DNA of 64,000 nt from Prado023 sp963774745 (GTDB taxonomy: Bacteria > Actinomycetota > Actinomycetes > S36-B12 > CAIYMF01): NCBI GenBank assembly GCA_963774745.1, contig CAVZGE010000006.1, positions 310,001-374,000 of the forward strand. Reading direction: 5' to 3'. The notes below the pieces were generated by a model. The model worked only from the letters and a program-made list of their open reading frames with translations, did not search any database and was not told the origin of the DNA. Shown piece after piece: positions 45,104 through 54,087 of the stretch; the stretch's first letter is position 1, and every line of letters starts with the position of its first letter. Position numbers and translations under genes: made by a program.

Positions 45104-45167
45104 CCCCGACCCCCGCCCCCCTCCTCCCGCTCCCACCCGCTCCCACCCCCTCCACCCCCTCCGGGTC

Positions 45168-45239
45168 GTCCGCTTTCGCGCGGCTCATCCGCGGCTTCGT
45201 CCGCCTGTCGGAGCGCCGATGCTCGGGAATCCGGACGAA
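45168..45239 (+). repeat. 72-nt dispersed intergenic element, copy B
   Basis: Gap-free match to the reverse complement of 23893-23964. CTTCGTCCG and CCGGACGAA lie at matching offsets (28 and 64). It sits between proB and proA, 70 nt before the proA promoter. Confidence 0.6.
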
Positions 45240-45308
45240 TCGAGGGGCGGGGCGGCTGGCGAGTGAGCGGGCGTCAGATTCACGAGCGCTGGTTGATCGG
45301 TGCTCGTC

Positions 45309-45314
45309 TACCCT
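45309..45314 (+). promoter_or_regulatory. -10 hexamer TACCCT for proA
   Basis: Ends 6 nt before the ATG at 45321, so proA has its own leaderless-type promoter despite following proB. Confidence 0.55.
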
Positions 45315-45320
45315 TGGGGC

Positions 45321-46610
45321 ATGTCCGATGACCCCACCATCGCCGCTGAGCGCGAGCTCGTCCTGGCCACGGCCCGGCGTGCCAAGGAGGCGGCCGTCAC
45401 CCTGCGGCAGCTGACCCGCGCCCAGAAGGACCTCGCGCTGCGCGCGATGGCAGATGCCCTGCGCGCCGCCACCGACCAGATCCTGGACGCCAACGCGATC
45501 GACGTGCAGCGTGCGGTCGCAGCCGGCACGGCGCCCGGGATCGTCGACCGGCTCACGCTCACCGAAGCCCGGCTGTCGGACATCGCCGCAGCCCTGGAAC
45601 TCGTGGCCGACCTTCCCGACCCGGTCGGCGAGGTCGTGCGTGGCTGGAACCAGCCCAACGGCCTGGAGATCCGCCAGGTGCGCGTCCCCATGGGTGTCGT
45701 GGCGATGGTCTACGAGGCCCGGCCGAACGTCACCGTGGACGCCGCCGGGTTGAGCCTCAAGAGCGGCAACGCGGCACTCCTTCGCGGGTCCTCGTCGGCC
45801 TACGACTCGAACGCGGCCCTGGTGGAGGTCATGCGCGGCGCACTGGCGGCCACCGAGGTGCCCGTGGACGCGATCCAGCTCGTGCCCGGGCGCAGCCACG
45901 AGGCCGTCATGGCGCTGATGACCGCCCGGGGGCTGGTCGACCTGCTGATCCCTCGCGGGGGCGCAGGGCTGATCCGCAACGTCGTGGACAACTCGACTGT
46001 CCCGGTGATCGAGACCGGGGTCGGCAACTGCCACGTGTACATCGACGCGTCCGCTGACATCGACAAGGCCGTGGCGATCCTGGTCAACTCCAAGACCCAG
46101 CGCACGAGCGTGTGCAACACGGCCGAGACGTTCCTCGTGCACAGCGCGGTGGCCGAGAAGTTCCTGCCGGCCGCACTGGCCGCGCTGGCGGAGCAGGGCG
46201 TGACGATCCACGGCGACGAGCGGATGGCCACCTACGCCCAGGCCGCCGGGATCTCCTTCGCCCCGGTCACCGACGAGGACTGGTCGTGCGAGTACTACTC
46301 GCTGGACATCGCCGCCGGGATCGTCGACTCGCTGGACGAGGCCTGTGCCCACATCCGCCGCTGGTCCAGCGGGCACACCGAGGCGATCGTCACCGAGGAT
46401 CTCGGGGCGTCGCGGCGGTTCATCGGCGGCGTCGACTCCGCCGCGGTGATGGTCAATGCCTCGACCCGGTTCACCGACGGTGGCGAGTTCGGCTTCGGCG
46501 CGGAGATCGGGATCTCGACGCAGAAGCTGCACGCCCGCGGGCCGATGGGACTCACTGAGCTGACCTCGACGACCTACCTCGTGCACGGCGACGGTCACAT
46601 CCGCACCTGA
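45321..46610 (+). CDS. proA: Glutamate-5-semialdehyde dehydrogenase
   Basis: Reduces gamma-glutamyl phosphate with NADPH, the second step to proline. The 429-residue chain has catalytic Cys265 in QRTSVCNTAETFLVH, MGVVAMVYEARPNVTVDAAGLSLKSGNAALLRG for cofactor/substrate binding, and the ending FGAEIGISTQKLHARGPMGL. The start is ATG 45321; an in-frame GTG at 45300 lies upstream of the -10 hexamer. It is separated from proB by a 217-nt spacer carrying a repeat, so expression need not be coupled. Confidence 0.97.
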   Translation: MSDDPTIAAERELVLATARRAKEAAVTLRQLTRAQKDLALRAMADALRAATDQILDANAIDVQRAVAAGTAPGIVDRLTLTEARLSDIAAALELVADLPDPVGEVVRGWNQPNGLEIRQVRVPMGVVAMVYEARPNVTVDAAGLSLKSGNAALLRGSSSAYDSNAALVEVMRGALAATEVPVDAIQLVPGRSHEAVMALMTARGLVDLLIPRGGAGLIRNVVDNSTVPVIETGVGNCHVYIDASADIDKAVAILVNSKTQRTSVCNTAETFLVHSAVAEKFLPAALAALAEQGVTIHGDERMATYAQAAGISFAPVTDEDWSCEYYSLDIAAGIVDSLDEACAHIRRWSSGHTEAIVTEDLGASRRFIGGVDSAAVMVNASTRFTDGGEFGFGAEIGISTQKLHARGPMGLTELTSTTYLVHGDGHIRT

Positions 46611-46715
46611 CGGGATCGGTCGCCATCGCCCTCCGCCCACGCGACCGGCCATGCGCCGCCGCCCGCTGCCGATCCGGTAGGCTCACGGCGCTGGCCACTG
46701 GGAAGGGGATGTTCG

Positions 46716-46859
46716 ATGGTGAACGCACTGGTTCGGCTCTCCGAGGGGGCGGCAGTCGAGGAGCACGCCGGTGTTCCTGCGTGGGTGTTCGGGGTCGTCG
46801 CCCTGGTCCTGCTGCTCGTCCTGCTCTTCGCCGTGACCCGGTTCAATCCCGACCGGTGA
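46716..46859 (+). CDS. Small single-span membrane protein, 47 residues
   Basis: MVNALVRLSEGAAVEEHAGV is followed by a strongly hydrophobic helix (WVFGVVALVLLLVLLFAVTRF) and a short FNPDR tail. GGAAGGGG lies 7-14 nt upstream of the ATG, and TAGGCT (46678-46683) could be its -10. The stop is 13 nt before nadD, so it is probably co-transcribed. Composition and Shine-Dalgarno support translation; function unknown. Confidence 0.7.
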   Translation: MVNALVRLSEGAAVEEHAGVPAWVFGVVALVLLLVLLFAVTRFNPDR

Positions 46860-46872
46860 GCTGCGCGCACTG

Positions 46873-47466
46873 ATGACCGTGCGCCTGGGAGTCATGGGGG
46901 GCACGTTCGACCCCATCCACCACGGCCATCTCGTGGCCGCCAGCGAGGTGGCGCACCTGTACTCCCTGGACGAGGTCGTGTTCGTGCCCACAGGGCAGCC
47001 ATGGCAGAAGGCCGAGAGGCACGTCACCGACCCGGAGACCCGCTACCTGATGACCGTGATCGCCACGGCTGACGACCCGAGGTTCACCGTCAGCCGGGTC
47101 GACATCGACCGTGAGGGACCGACCTACACCGTGGACACCCTGCGCGACCTGCACAGGCAGCGTCCGGACGCCGAGCTGTTCTTCATCACCGGTGTCGATT
47201 CGCTGGGCTCGATCCTCACATGGCGGGATCCGCTCGACGTCCTGGGTCTCGCGCACATGGTGGGCGTGACCCGTCCCGGCCACGATGCCGACGCTGCACA
47301 CCTGCCGGCCGGCTCGGCCAGCATCGTGGAGATCCCAGCCCTGGCGATCTCCTCCACCGACTGTCGGGAGCGGGTCGCGCAGGGCGCGCCGATCAGCTAC
47401 CTCGTGCCCGCAGGCGTGGATCGGTTCATCGTCAAGATGGGCCTGTACCGGGCCGGTGAGCCGTGA
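46873..47466 (+). CDS. nadD: Nicotinate-nucleotide adenylyltransferase
   Basis: Converts nicotinate mononucleotide to deamido-NAD. The 197-residue nucleotidyltransferase has GGTFDPIHHGHL (residues 8-19) and ISSTDCRE, the equivalent of the SSTxIR motif. Its last codons overlap the LCP gene start (GTGA). The nadD-LCP-rsfS-phosphatase order is the actinobacterial norm. Confidence 0.95.
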   Translation: MTVRLGVMGGTFDPIHHGHLVAASEVAHLYSLDEVVFVPTGQPWQKAERHVTDPETRYLMTVIATADDPRFTVSRVDIDREGPTYTVDTLRDLHRQRPDAELFFITGVDSLGSILTWRDPLDVLGLAHMVGVTRPGHDADAAHLPAGSASIVEIPALAISSTDCRERVAQGAPISYLVPAGVDRFIVKMGLYRAGEP

Positions 47467-49083
47467 GCCCCAAGCACGCCAAGCCCGAGCCGCCCGAGGA
47501 GGCAGCGGAGCCGCCGGCCCATGCGCCGCAGCCCTCGCCGCCCGCCGCGGACGGACCAGTGGCGGCCGAGCCCGTCGCCGCGCAGGCACCGCCAACCCAG
47601 CCCGCGGCAGCACCCCCCACGGTCCCCCCGGCCACCACCGCACCGCCACCGCCACCGCAGCCCGCGGAGCCCGCGGAGCCCGCGGAGCCCGCGGAGCCAC
47701 CGAGCCACGCAGCCCGCGGACCCGCGGCACCGCCCGCGCCGACGGCCCAGCCCCCGACGGTTGCTGGTCCGGCCGAGCCGGCCCCGACGGTGACTGGTCC
47801 CACCCCCCGCCCCACCCCAACTCCCACCCCCACTCCCACCCACTCCCACCCCCACCTCTGCCCCAACCCCAACCCCCTCCCCGCGGCGACCGCCCCCGCG
47901 GCGCCCCGGTGGGAGGCGGATCCGCTCGCGCTGGATGTGGGCCTTCCTGGCCGTCCTCGGGATCTCCCTGGTCGGATGGCTGATCGTGACCATGCGGCCG
48001 GCGAACCCCGACGGGACGGCCGTGCCCACGCCGTCGCCCACGGCGTTCGCCGAGCAGCAGACCCTGCTGATCCAGGTCCGCAACGATGCCGACCTCGGCG
48101 CGGACAACATGGTTGCCGGCGTCGGCGGAGGACTTCCGGCAGCCCAGCTCCTCGTGCCCTCGCGGTTGATCGTCGACGTGCCCGGAGCCGGGCAGCAGAC
48201 CCTGGGCCAGAGCGCCCGGTTGCTCGACCGCTCGGCCTCCCAGGACGCCCTGTCCGACCTCCTGGCCCTGCGCATCGACGGGACCCTGAGCCTGGCGCGC
48301 CTGGCCCTGGCCGGCATGGTCGACTTCGTCGGTGGAATCACGGTCGACGTCGACCAGCCCATCACGGTGACCGACGAGACCACCCAGGTCGAGACCGTCG
48401 TCGTCCCCTCAGGGACCCAGACCCTGGATGGCAACCAGGCCGCCACCTATGCGCTGGCGTGGCTGCCCGACGAGCCCGAGGCCGCCCGTCTCGCGCGCTA
48501 CTCCCAGGTGATGACCGCCACCGTCTCCGGACTGCCCGACGACGCCCTGCGCATCGAGCAGATGCTCACCTCCCTCGGCGCCTCGGCACGGACGACGACC
48601 ACCACCCAGGCGGTCGCGGCCTTCCTGCTGCAGATGCGCGGCAGCATCCTCGAGGGCGGCCAGCAGGTCAGGGTCCTGCCGACGACCGACATCGAGGCAG
48701 GCGAGACCCTGGCGGTCGTCCGGGTCGACCTGGTGGCCGCTGAGTCCGTGGTCAGCTCCCTGCTGCCCCAGGCCATGCTCACGGGCACCGAGACCAACCC
48801 GCGGGTGCTGGTCCAGAACGGGGTGGGCACGCCGGGGCTCGGGGCCAGTGCCCGTGATCGGCTCGTGGGCGCGGACATGGTCTACATCAACGGTGGGAAC
48901 GCCGAGATGTTCGACCAGGCGCAGACCCTCGTGATCGTCGAGGACGCAGCAGCTGCATCGGTGGCGCTGGGGGAGCAGGTCGCCGAGGCCCTGGGGGTCC
49001 CGGCCACAGCCGTCCAGGTGGCGCAGGACGGCCAGAACGTGGCCGACGTCGTGGTCATCCTCGGGGCCGACTTCACGCCCTGA
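47463..49083 (+). CDS. LytR-CpsA-Psr-like protein with LytR_C domain (one-base frameshift)
   Basis: LCP proteins attach glycopolymers to peptidoglycan; the LytR_C domain is of unknown role. The N-terminal cytoplasmic part is Pro/Ala-rich with PAE repeats. At 47841 one extra C in the (CCCACY)n tract shifts the frame. The next frame reads TPTPTSAPTPTPSPRRPPPRRPGGRR, then a membrane helix (WMWAFLAVLGISLVGWLIV) with a textbook basic cytoplasmic flank, followed by an LCP-like domain (LARLALAGMVDFVGGITVDVDQPITV) and LytR_C (NPRVLVQNGVGTPGLGASAR... to 49083). The corrected length is about 539 residues. GTG start overlapping nadD. A gene model starting at ATG 47935 would miss the N-terminal 157 residues or so. 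Confidence 0.85.
47661..47696 (+). repeat. 9-nt tandem repeat (CCCGCGGAG)
   Basis: Four perfect units encoding Pro-Ala-Glu in the Pro-rich cytoplasmic part of the LCP protein. Confidence 0.85.
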
Positions 49084-49111
49084 GCCGACGGCCGGGGCCC
49101 TGTGGGGGCGG

Positions 49112-49117
49112 TAGGCT
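49112..49117 (+). promoter_or_regulatory. -10 hexamer TAGGCT for rsfS
   Basis: Ends 7 nt before the GTG at 49125. Confidence 0.5.
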
Positions 49118-49124
49118 CGCCGCT

Positions 49125-49511
49125 GTGACTGCTGACACCCATGCCGTGGCCCTGACGATCGCCGCTGCCCACGCGGCGTCCGAGAAGCTGGCCGAGGACA
49201 TCGTGGCCATCGACGTGAGCAACCACCTGGTCCTCACGGACGTGTTCCTGCTCTGCTCGGCGGCCAACGATCGCGCGGTCCGCGCCGTGGTGGACGGGAT
49301 CGAGGAGGCGCTGCTCAAGCTCGGCGCCAAGCCGCTGCGTCGTGAGGGCGAGGCCGAGGGCCGCTGGGTCCTGCTGGACTACAACGAGATCGTGGTGCAC
49401 GTCCAGCAGTCCGAGGAGCGGTTCCACTACGCCCTCGAACGGCTGTGGCGCGACTGCCCGCTCATCGAGCTCCCCGAGGAGGTCAACCGGCCCCGCTCCG
49501 CGACCCCATGA
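49125..49511 (+). CDS. rsfS: Ribosomal silencing factor RsfS
   Basis: Binds L14 on the 50S subunit and blocks subunit joining under starvation. 128 residues; the family core is AAHAASEKLAEDIVAIDVSNHLVLTDVFLLCSAANDRAVRAVVDGIEE and GRWVLLDYNEIVVHVQQSEERFHYALERLW. The stop overlaps the phosphatase start by four bases (ATGA). Confidence 0.95.
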   Translation: MTADTHAVALTIAAAHAASEKLAEDIVAIDVSNHLVLTDVFLLCSAANDRAVRAVVDGIEEALLKLGAKPLRREGEAEGRWVLLDYNEIVVHVQQSEERFHYALERLWRDCPLIELPEEVNRPRSATP

Positions 49512-50197
49512 GCGGCGGCTGGAACGCCGCGCCCCGGCGCCGGGTGATCTTCTGGCGGCACGGACGCACGGCGTGGAACCTGGAGAACCGGTTCCAGGGC
49601 GCGACCGACGTCCCCCTCGACGAGGTCGGCCTGGCCCAAGCAGCTGCGGCCGCCCCAGCGCTGGCCCGGATGGGCCCGACGGCCATCGTCTCCAGCGACC
49701 TGGATCGAGCGGTGACCACGGCGCGGGTCCTGGCCGACCTGACCGGTCTCGACGTGGTCGAGGATGCCGGCCTCCGGGAGACCGACGGCGGCCAGTGGCA
49801 GGGCCTGACCCGCGACGAGATCATCGCCCAGGATCGCGACCTGTTCCTCGGGTGGGTCGCCGGGCACGACGTCCGACCACCTGGTGGTGAGGCGCGCAGC
49901 GAGGTCGTGACCCGCGTGGTCGGCGCGGTCGACCGGCAGGTCGCGGTGCTGCCCTCGGGCGGGACGCTGGTGGTGGTCAGCCACGGCGGGTCGATCCGCG
50001 GGGCCATCGGCGGGCTGCTCGGCCTGGCCCCCGAGCAGTGGACCGCCCTGGGAGTCATCAGCAACTGCGCCTGGAGCGTCCTGAGCCAGCTCACCCTCCC
50101 GGCCGAGCCGGGCGGCGAGCCGGTGACCCGGTGGCGCCTCGAGGAGTACAACGCGGCAGCGGCCCCGGAACCCGCGCTGGGCGCCGACGACGCCTGA
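49508..50197 (+). CDS. gpgP: Histidine phosphatase family protein (glucosyl-3-phosphoglycerate phosphatase-like)
   Basis: The 229-residue phosphatase has the phosphohistidine motif FWRHGRTAWNLENRFQG near the N-terminus, the acidic loop RETDGGQWQG, and the second His in VVSHGGSIRG. Its position after nadD-LCP-rsfS corresponds to mycobacterial gpgP, which dephosphorylates a methylglucose-lipopolysaccharide precursor; orthology is inferred from order, not specificity. Translationally coupled to rsfS (ATGA). Confidence 0.8.
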   Translation: MSGGWNAAPRRRVIFWRHGRTAWNLENRFQGATDVPLDEVGLAQAAAAAPALARMGPTAIVSSDLDRAVTTARVLADLTGLDVVEDAGLRETDGGQWQGLTRDEIIAQDRDLFLGWVAGHDVRPPGGEARSEVVTRVVGAVDRQVAVLPSGGTLVVVSHGGSIRGAIGGLLGLAPEQWTALGVISNCAWSVLSQLTLPAEPGGEPVTRWRLEEYNAAAAPEPALGADDA

Positions 50198-50281
50198 GGC
50201 GCCCAGCTGCGCGGCGCTGTGCGGTGCGGGTGCGCCCCCGCCCGGTTCGGGGACCCTCGCGCGTCCAGCCGCCCCCGGCGC

Positions 50282-50323
50282 AACGTGAAGGGCCCCCGAC
50301 ATCAGCCGAGGGCCCTTCACGTT
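50282..50323. terminator. Bidirectional terminator between the phosphatase gene and tRNA-Ala
   Basis: A perfect 14-bp stem (50282-50295 with 50310-50323) and a 14-nt loop, immediately adjoining the tRNA 3' end, between convergent genes. Confidence 0.8.
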
Positions 50324-50324
50324 G

Positions 50325-50397
50325 TGGAGCTGAGGGGACTCGAACCCCTGACCCCCTGCATGCCATGCAGGTGCGCTACCAGCTGCGCCACAGCCCC
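50325..50397 (-). tRNA. tRNA-Ala(GGC)
   Basis: A 73-nt cloverleaf on the minus strand: acceptor GGGGCTG/CAGCTCC, anticodon stem CCTGC/GCAGG with loop ATGGCAT giving GGC, and T-arm with GGTTCGAGTCC. CCA is not encoded. Confidence 0.95.
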
Positions 50398-50566
50398 GAA
50401 TACCCCGGAAGTCTAACCCAGTCGGCGCGTCCAGGGAAAATCCCCCAGGTGTTGCCGTGGGCTTGCGGGTTCTGCTGTTCGATCCTGTCGAAGACCTCCC
50501 CAGCGGGAGTGCGCGTCAAGGCGGGACTAGCCTCGGATGCGGAGTTGCCGAGATGGGGGTCCTGCC

Positions 50567-50995
50567 ATGGTGCGTTTCCTGCCCTTCGCGATCGAACTGG
50601 CGCTGCTGGTGTTCTGCGTCATCGACATCATCCAGACACCGGAGTTCGCCACGCGGAACCTGCCGAAGTGGGGCTGGCTGATCCTGGTGATCATCCTCCC
50701 GCTCATCGGCTGTGTGGCCTGGCTGGTCGCTGGACGGCCGACGCGGGAGCGACCCACGCAGGCATGGGGTCCGGGGGCAGGGTTCCCCGAGTACGCCAAG
50801 CCCCCGGTCGACACGAGTGACATCGACCGGGCCCTTGCCGACGAGCTGCGCCGGGTTGATCGGGAGTATGAGGAGAGCCTGCGCCACAGCCGTGCGCAAC
50901 TGGATGCCCGCGAGGCCGAGCTGCGCGCCCGCGAGGCTGAGCTGGACAGCCTCGCCCACGATCGCAGGCCCCAGCGGGACGACGACCCTGCCTGA
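50567..50995 (+). CDS. PLDc_N-domain (phospholipase D nuclease N-terminal) small membrane protein
   Basis: A 142-residue protein with two membrane helices (FAIELALLVFCVIDIIQ and WGWLILVIILPLIGCVAWLVAG) joined by the domain hallmark TPEFATRNLPKWGWL, then a charged tail with a coiled coil (LRHSRAQLDAREAELRAREAELDSLA). No nuclease domain is attached. GGGGG lies before the ATG at 50567; TAGCCT (50528-50533) may be the -10. Function unknown. Confidence 0.85.
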   Translation: MVRFLPFAIELALLVFCVIDIIQTPEFATRNLPKWGWLILVIILPLIGCVAWLVAGRPTRERPTQAWGPGAGFPEYAKPPVDTSDIDRALADELRRVDREYEESLRHSRAQLDAREAELRAREAELDSLAHDRRPQRDDDPA

Positions 50996-51029
50996 CCCCG
51001 GGGATCGAGTTACGGCGCGGTCAGTCGCC

Positions 51030-51434
51030 TCAGAGCGCCCGGGCCCGGTTGTTCCGCGGGTTGTGCTCCAGCTCGATGAGGCCCAGGTGCTCGAGCAGGG
51101 GTGGCAGGTACATGCCGAACCGCCCGCGGTAGCCCTTGCGCTGGCCGTACCACCCACCGACCGGGTTGTCAGGCGCCCGGCCCCACGCCTCGATGCTGCC
51201 GGCGGCGGCTGGCTTGTTCTCGTCCGCTGCGCCCAGCGGCATCCAGTCGCCGTGCGCGACCAGCATGGCGCGCAGGTCCTCGATGGCCGACAGGAGGTAG
51301 GTCAGCCGGGTCGAGCCGACCTGGCACACGAGGACCGGCGGGTCGGCCTCGGTGTCGGCGTACATCGTGTACTGCGACGTGCCCGGGGCGGTGGTCAGCT
51401 GCCAGGGGTCGTCCGTGGTGCCTGCGGCAGTCAT
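51030..51434 (-). CDS. Conserved hypothetical protein
   Basis: Not recognised. A 134-residue soluble protein opening DDPWQLTTAPGTSQYTMYAD, with a compact C-terminal half (GGWYGQRKGYRGRFGMYLPPLLEHLGLIELEHNPRNNRARAL). The latter suggests a small alpha/beta domain, possibly a winged helix. AAGGAGG lies 5 nt upstream of the ATG at 51434, among the strongest ribosome-binding sites in the window, and fixes the start. Convergent with the PLDc_N gene and divergent from leuS. Confidence 0.75.
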   Translation of the reverse strand: MTAAGTTDDPWQLTTAPGTSQYTMYADTEADPPVLVCQVGSTRLTYLLSAIEDLRAMLVAHGDWMPLGAADENKPAAAGSIEAWGRAPDNPVGGWYGQRKGYRGRFGMYLPPLLEHLGLIELEHNPRNNRARAL

Positions 51435-51564
51435 GGTGCCTCCTTGGATCCGGGGCCGGTCGCGGCCCGCACCCTCGCAGCGCAAGTCTGGCTGCCCGGC
51501 CCACCGGAGTCCACAGCCACGTGGTCACCTTGGGCGTTGGGACCGGGCCACTGAGCACAGCGAC

Positions 51565-51570
51565 TACCCT
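51565..51570 (+). promoter_or_regulatory. -10 hexamer TACCCT for leuS
   Basis: Ends 8 nt before the ATG at 51579, so a tRNA-sensing leader cannot fit downstream of it. Confidence 0.5.
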
Positions 51571-51578
51571 TGTGCCCC

Positions 51579-54065
51579 ATGAGCACCAGCCCGTCGGAGA
51601 CCGCCGAGACCCGTGAGGGGTACGACCCCACCGCCCTGCAGGACAAGTGGCTGGAGGTGTGGGACCGCCTCGCGCCGTTCCGCTCCGGGCGCCCCGACGA
51701 CGACCGGCCGCGCAAGTACGTGCTCGACATGTTCCCCTACCCGTCGGGCGACCTGCACATGGGTCACGCCGAGGCCTACGCCCTGGGCGACGTCCTGGCC
51801 CGCTACTGGGTGCAGCAGGGCTTCAACGTGATGCACCCGATCGGCTGGGACGCGTTCGGCCTGCCCGCAGAGAACGCGGCGATCAAGAACAGCGCCGACC
51901 CCCGAGCATGGACCTACGAGAACATCGCCACCCAGAAGGAGTCGATGCGCCGCTACGGCTGCTCGTTCGACTGGGATCGCGTGCTCAACACCTGCGACCC
52001 GGAGTTCTACCAGTGGAACCAGTGGTTCTTCCTGAAGATGTTCTCCCGCGGCCTGGCCTACCGCAAGGCCAGCGCGGTCAACTGGTGCCCGAGCTGCCAG
52101 ACGGTGCTGGCCAACGAGCAGGTCGTCGGCGGGCTGTGCGAGCGCTGCGACTCAGTGGTCACCAAGAAGAAGCTGACCCAGTGGTACCTGAAGATCACCG
52201 ACTACGCCGACCGGCTGCTCGACGACATGTCCCTGCTGGAGGGGCAGTGGCCGGACAAGGTCCTGCACATGCAGCGCAACTGGATCGGGCGCTCCACCGG
52301 TGCCGAGGTCCAGTTCGAGATCGAGAGCCGCGAAGAGCCGGTGACGGTCTACACGACCCGGCCCGACACCCTGTTCGGCGCCACCTTCTTCGTGGTCGCC
52401 GCGGACTCCGACCTGGCCGCCGAGCTGGCTGCCGGAACCGAGGCGGAGGCTGAGTTCGCCGAGTACCTGGTGGCCACCAAGCAGGAGACCGACATCGACC
52501 GGATGTCCAGCGACCGCCCCAAGACCGGGGTGTTCCTGAACCGGTACGCGATCAACCCGGTCAATGACGAACGGCTGCCGATCTACGCCTCGGACTACGT
52601 CCTGGCCGACTACGGCACCGGCGCGATCATGGCCGTCCCCGCGCACGACCAGCGCGACCTGGACTTCGCGCGCGCGTTCAACCTGCCGGTGCGGGTCGTC
52701 GTCGAGTCCGACACGGATCCGGCCGAGACCGGCGTGGCCACCGCCGACGACGGCGCGCACGTCAACTCCGGCCCGCTGGACGGGCTGGACAAGGACGCGG
52801 CGATCGCCCGGATGATCCAGTGGCTCGACGAGCAGGGCCGGGGCAGGGCCGCGGTCAACTACCGCCTGCGCGACTGGCTGATCAGCCGGCAGCGCTTCTG
52901 GGGCACGCCCATCCCGATCATCCACTGCCCGGCCTGCGGGGAGGTGCCGGTCCCCGAGGACCAGCTGCCCGTGGAGCTGCCCAGCGCCGAGGGCCTGGAC
53001 CTCAAGCCCAAGGGCGCCTCCCCCCTGGGAGCCCTCGACGAGTGGTCGATCGTGGACTGCCCGCGCTGCGGCGGGCCCGCCCGGCGCGACCCGGACACGA
53101 TGGACACGTTCGTGGACTCCTCGTGGTACTTCCTGCGCTACCTGGACCCGGCGAAGTCCGACGGCCCGTTCGACCCGGCGCAGGCCAACAGCTGGATGCC
53201 GATCGACCAGTACGTGGGCGGCGTGACCCACGCGATCCTGCACCTGCTGTACGCGCGGTTCTTCACCAAGGTCATCCACGACATGGGGATGCTCGACGCG
53301 GTGGAGCCGTTCACCCGGCTGCTCAACCAGGGCATGGTCCAGATGGACGGCTCGGCGATGAGCAAGTCGCGCGGGAACCTCGTGCGCCTGTCCGACGAGC
53401 TGGCCGTCCACGGTGTCGACGCCGTGCGCCTGACCATGGTGTTCGCCGGTCCGCCCGAGGACGACATCGACTGGGCTGACGTCTCGCCCGGCGGGTCGAA
53501 GAAGTTCCTGGCCCGTGCGTGGCGGCTGTCCGGTGACGTCACCAGCACGCCGGGCACCGACCCGGCGGGGGGCGACCTGGCCCTGCGTCGGATGACCCAC
53601 CGATCGGTGCACGACGCCGCCCTGGCAGTGGAGACCTACCGGTTCAACGTCGCTGTCGCCAGGACGATGGAGCTGGTCAACGCCGCCCGCAAGGCGATCG
53701 ACTCCGGCGTCGGCCCGGCCGACCCCGCGGTGCGTGAGGCCGCCGAGGCGGTGGCGATCATGCTCTCGCTGGTGGCGCCCTACACCGCGGAGGAGATGTG
53801 GTCGCGCCTGGGACACGAGCCGTGCGTGGCGCTCGCGGGCTGGCCGACGGTCGACCCCGAGCTGCTCGTCCGGGAGTCGGTGACGTGCGTGGTGCAGATC
53901 GCCGGCAAGGTGCGCGAGCGCCTCGAGGTGTCCCCGGACATCAGCGAGTCGGACCTGCGCGCGCTGGCGATGGCCACGCCCGCGGTGGTGGCGGCGATCG
54001 GTGATCGCGAGCCGCGCGCGGTGATCGTGCGCGCCCCGAAGCTGGTCAACGTCGTTCCCGGGTGA
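51579..54065 (+). CDS. leuS: Leucine--tRNA ligase
   Basis: Charges tRNA-Leu. The 828-residue class Ia synthetase has HIGH-type PSGDLHMGHAEAYALGD near residue 55, zinc-type Cys pairs (CPSCQTVLANEQVVGGLCERC), an editing domain (TTRPDTLFGATFFVVA, YGTGAIMAVPAHDQRD), a second zinc ribbon (CPACGEVP, CPRCGGPAR), and KMSKS-type AMSKSRGN near 595. ATG 51579 is chosen because the in-frame TTG at 51570 overlaps the -10 hexamer. Confidence 0.97.
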   Translation: MSTSPSETAETREGYDPTALQDKWLEVWDRLAPFRSGRPDDDRPRKYVLDMFPYPSGDLHMGHAEAYALGDVLARYWVQQGFNVMHPIGWDAFGLPAENAAIKNSADPRAWTYENIATQKESMRRYGCSFDWDRVLNTCDPEFYQWNQWFFLKMFSRGLAYRKASAVNWCPSCQTVLANEQVVGGLCERCDSVVTKKKLTQWYLKITDYADRLLDDMSLLEGQWPDKVLHMQRNWIGRSTGAEVQFEIESREEPVTVYTTRPDTLFGATFFVVAADSDLAAELAAGTEAEAEFAEYLVATKQETDIDRMSSDRPKTGVFLNRYAINPVNDERLPIYASDYVLADYGTGAIMAVPAHDQRDLDFARAFNLPVRVVVESDTDPAETGVATADDGAHVNSGPLDGLDKDAAIARMIQWLDEQGRGRAAVNYRLRDWLISRQRFWGTPIPIIHCPACGEVPVPEDQLPVELPSAEGLDLKPKGASPLGALDEWSIVDCPRCGGPARRDPDTMDTFVDSSWYFLRYLDPAKSDGPFDPAQANSWMPIDQYVGGVTHAILHLLYARFFTKVIHDMGMLDAVEPFTRLLNQGMVQMDGSAMSKSRGNLVRLSDELAVHGVDAVRLTMVFAGPPEDDIDWADVSPGGSKKFLARAWRLSGDVTSTPGTDPAGGDLALRRMTHRSVHDAALAVETYRFNVAVARTMELVNAARKAIDSGVGPADPAVREAAEAVAIMLSLVAPYTAEEMWSRLGHEPCVALAGWPTVDPELLVRESVTCVVQIAGKVRERLEVSPDISESDLRALAMATPAVVAAIGDREPRAVIVRAPKLVNVVPG

Positions 54066-54073
54066 TCAGCGCG

Positions 54074-54079
54074 TAGCCT
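54074..54079 (+). promoter_or_regulatory. -10 hexamer TAGCCT for degV
   Basis: Ends 8 nt before the ATG at 54088, inside the 22-nt leuS-degV gap. Confidence 0.45.
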
Positions 54080-54087
54080 GATCGCCC

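Noticed and set aside
47463..48743. A 426-codon frame continuing past the Pro-rich region
   Set aside because: After 47841 it becomes Arg/Gly/Pro-rich noise, while the next frame encodes the membrane helix and LCP domain.
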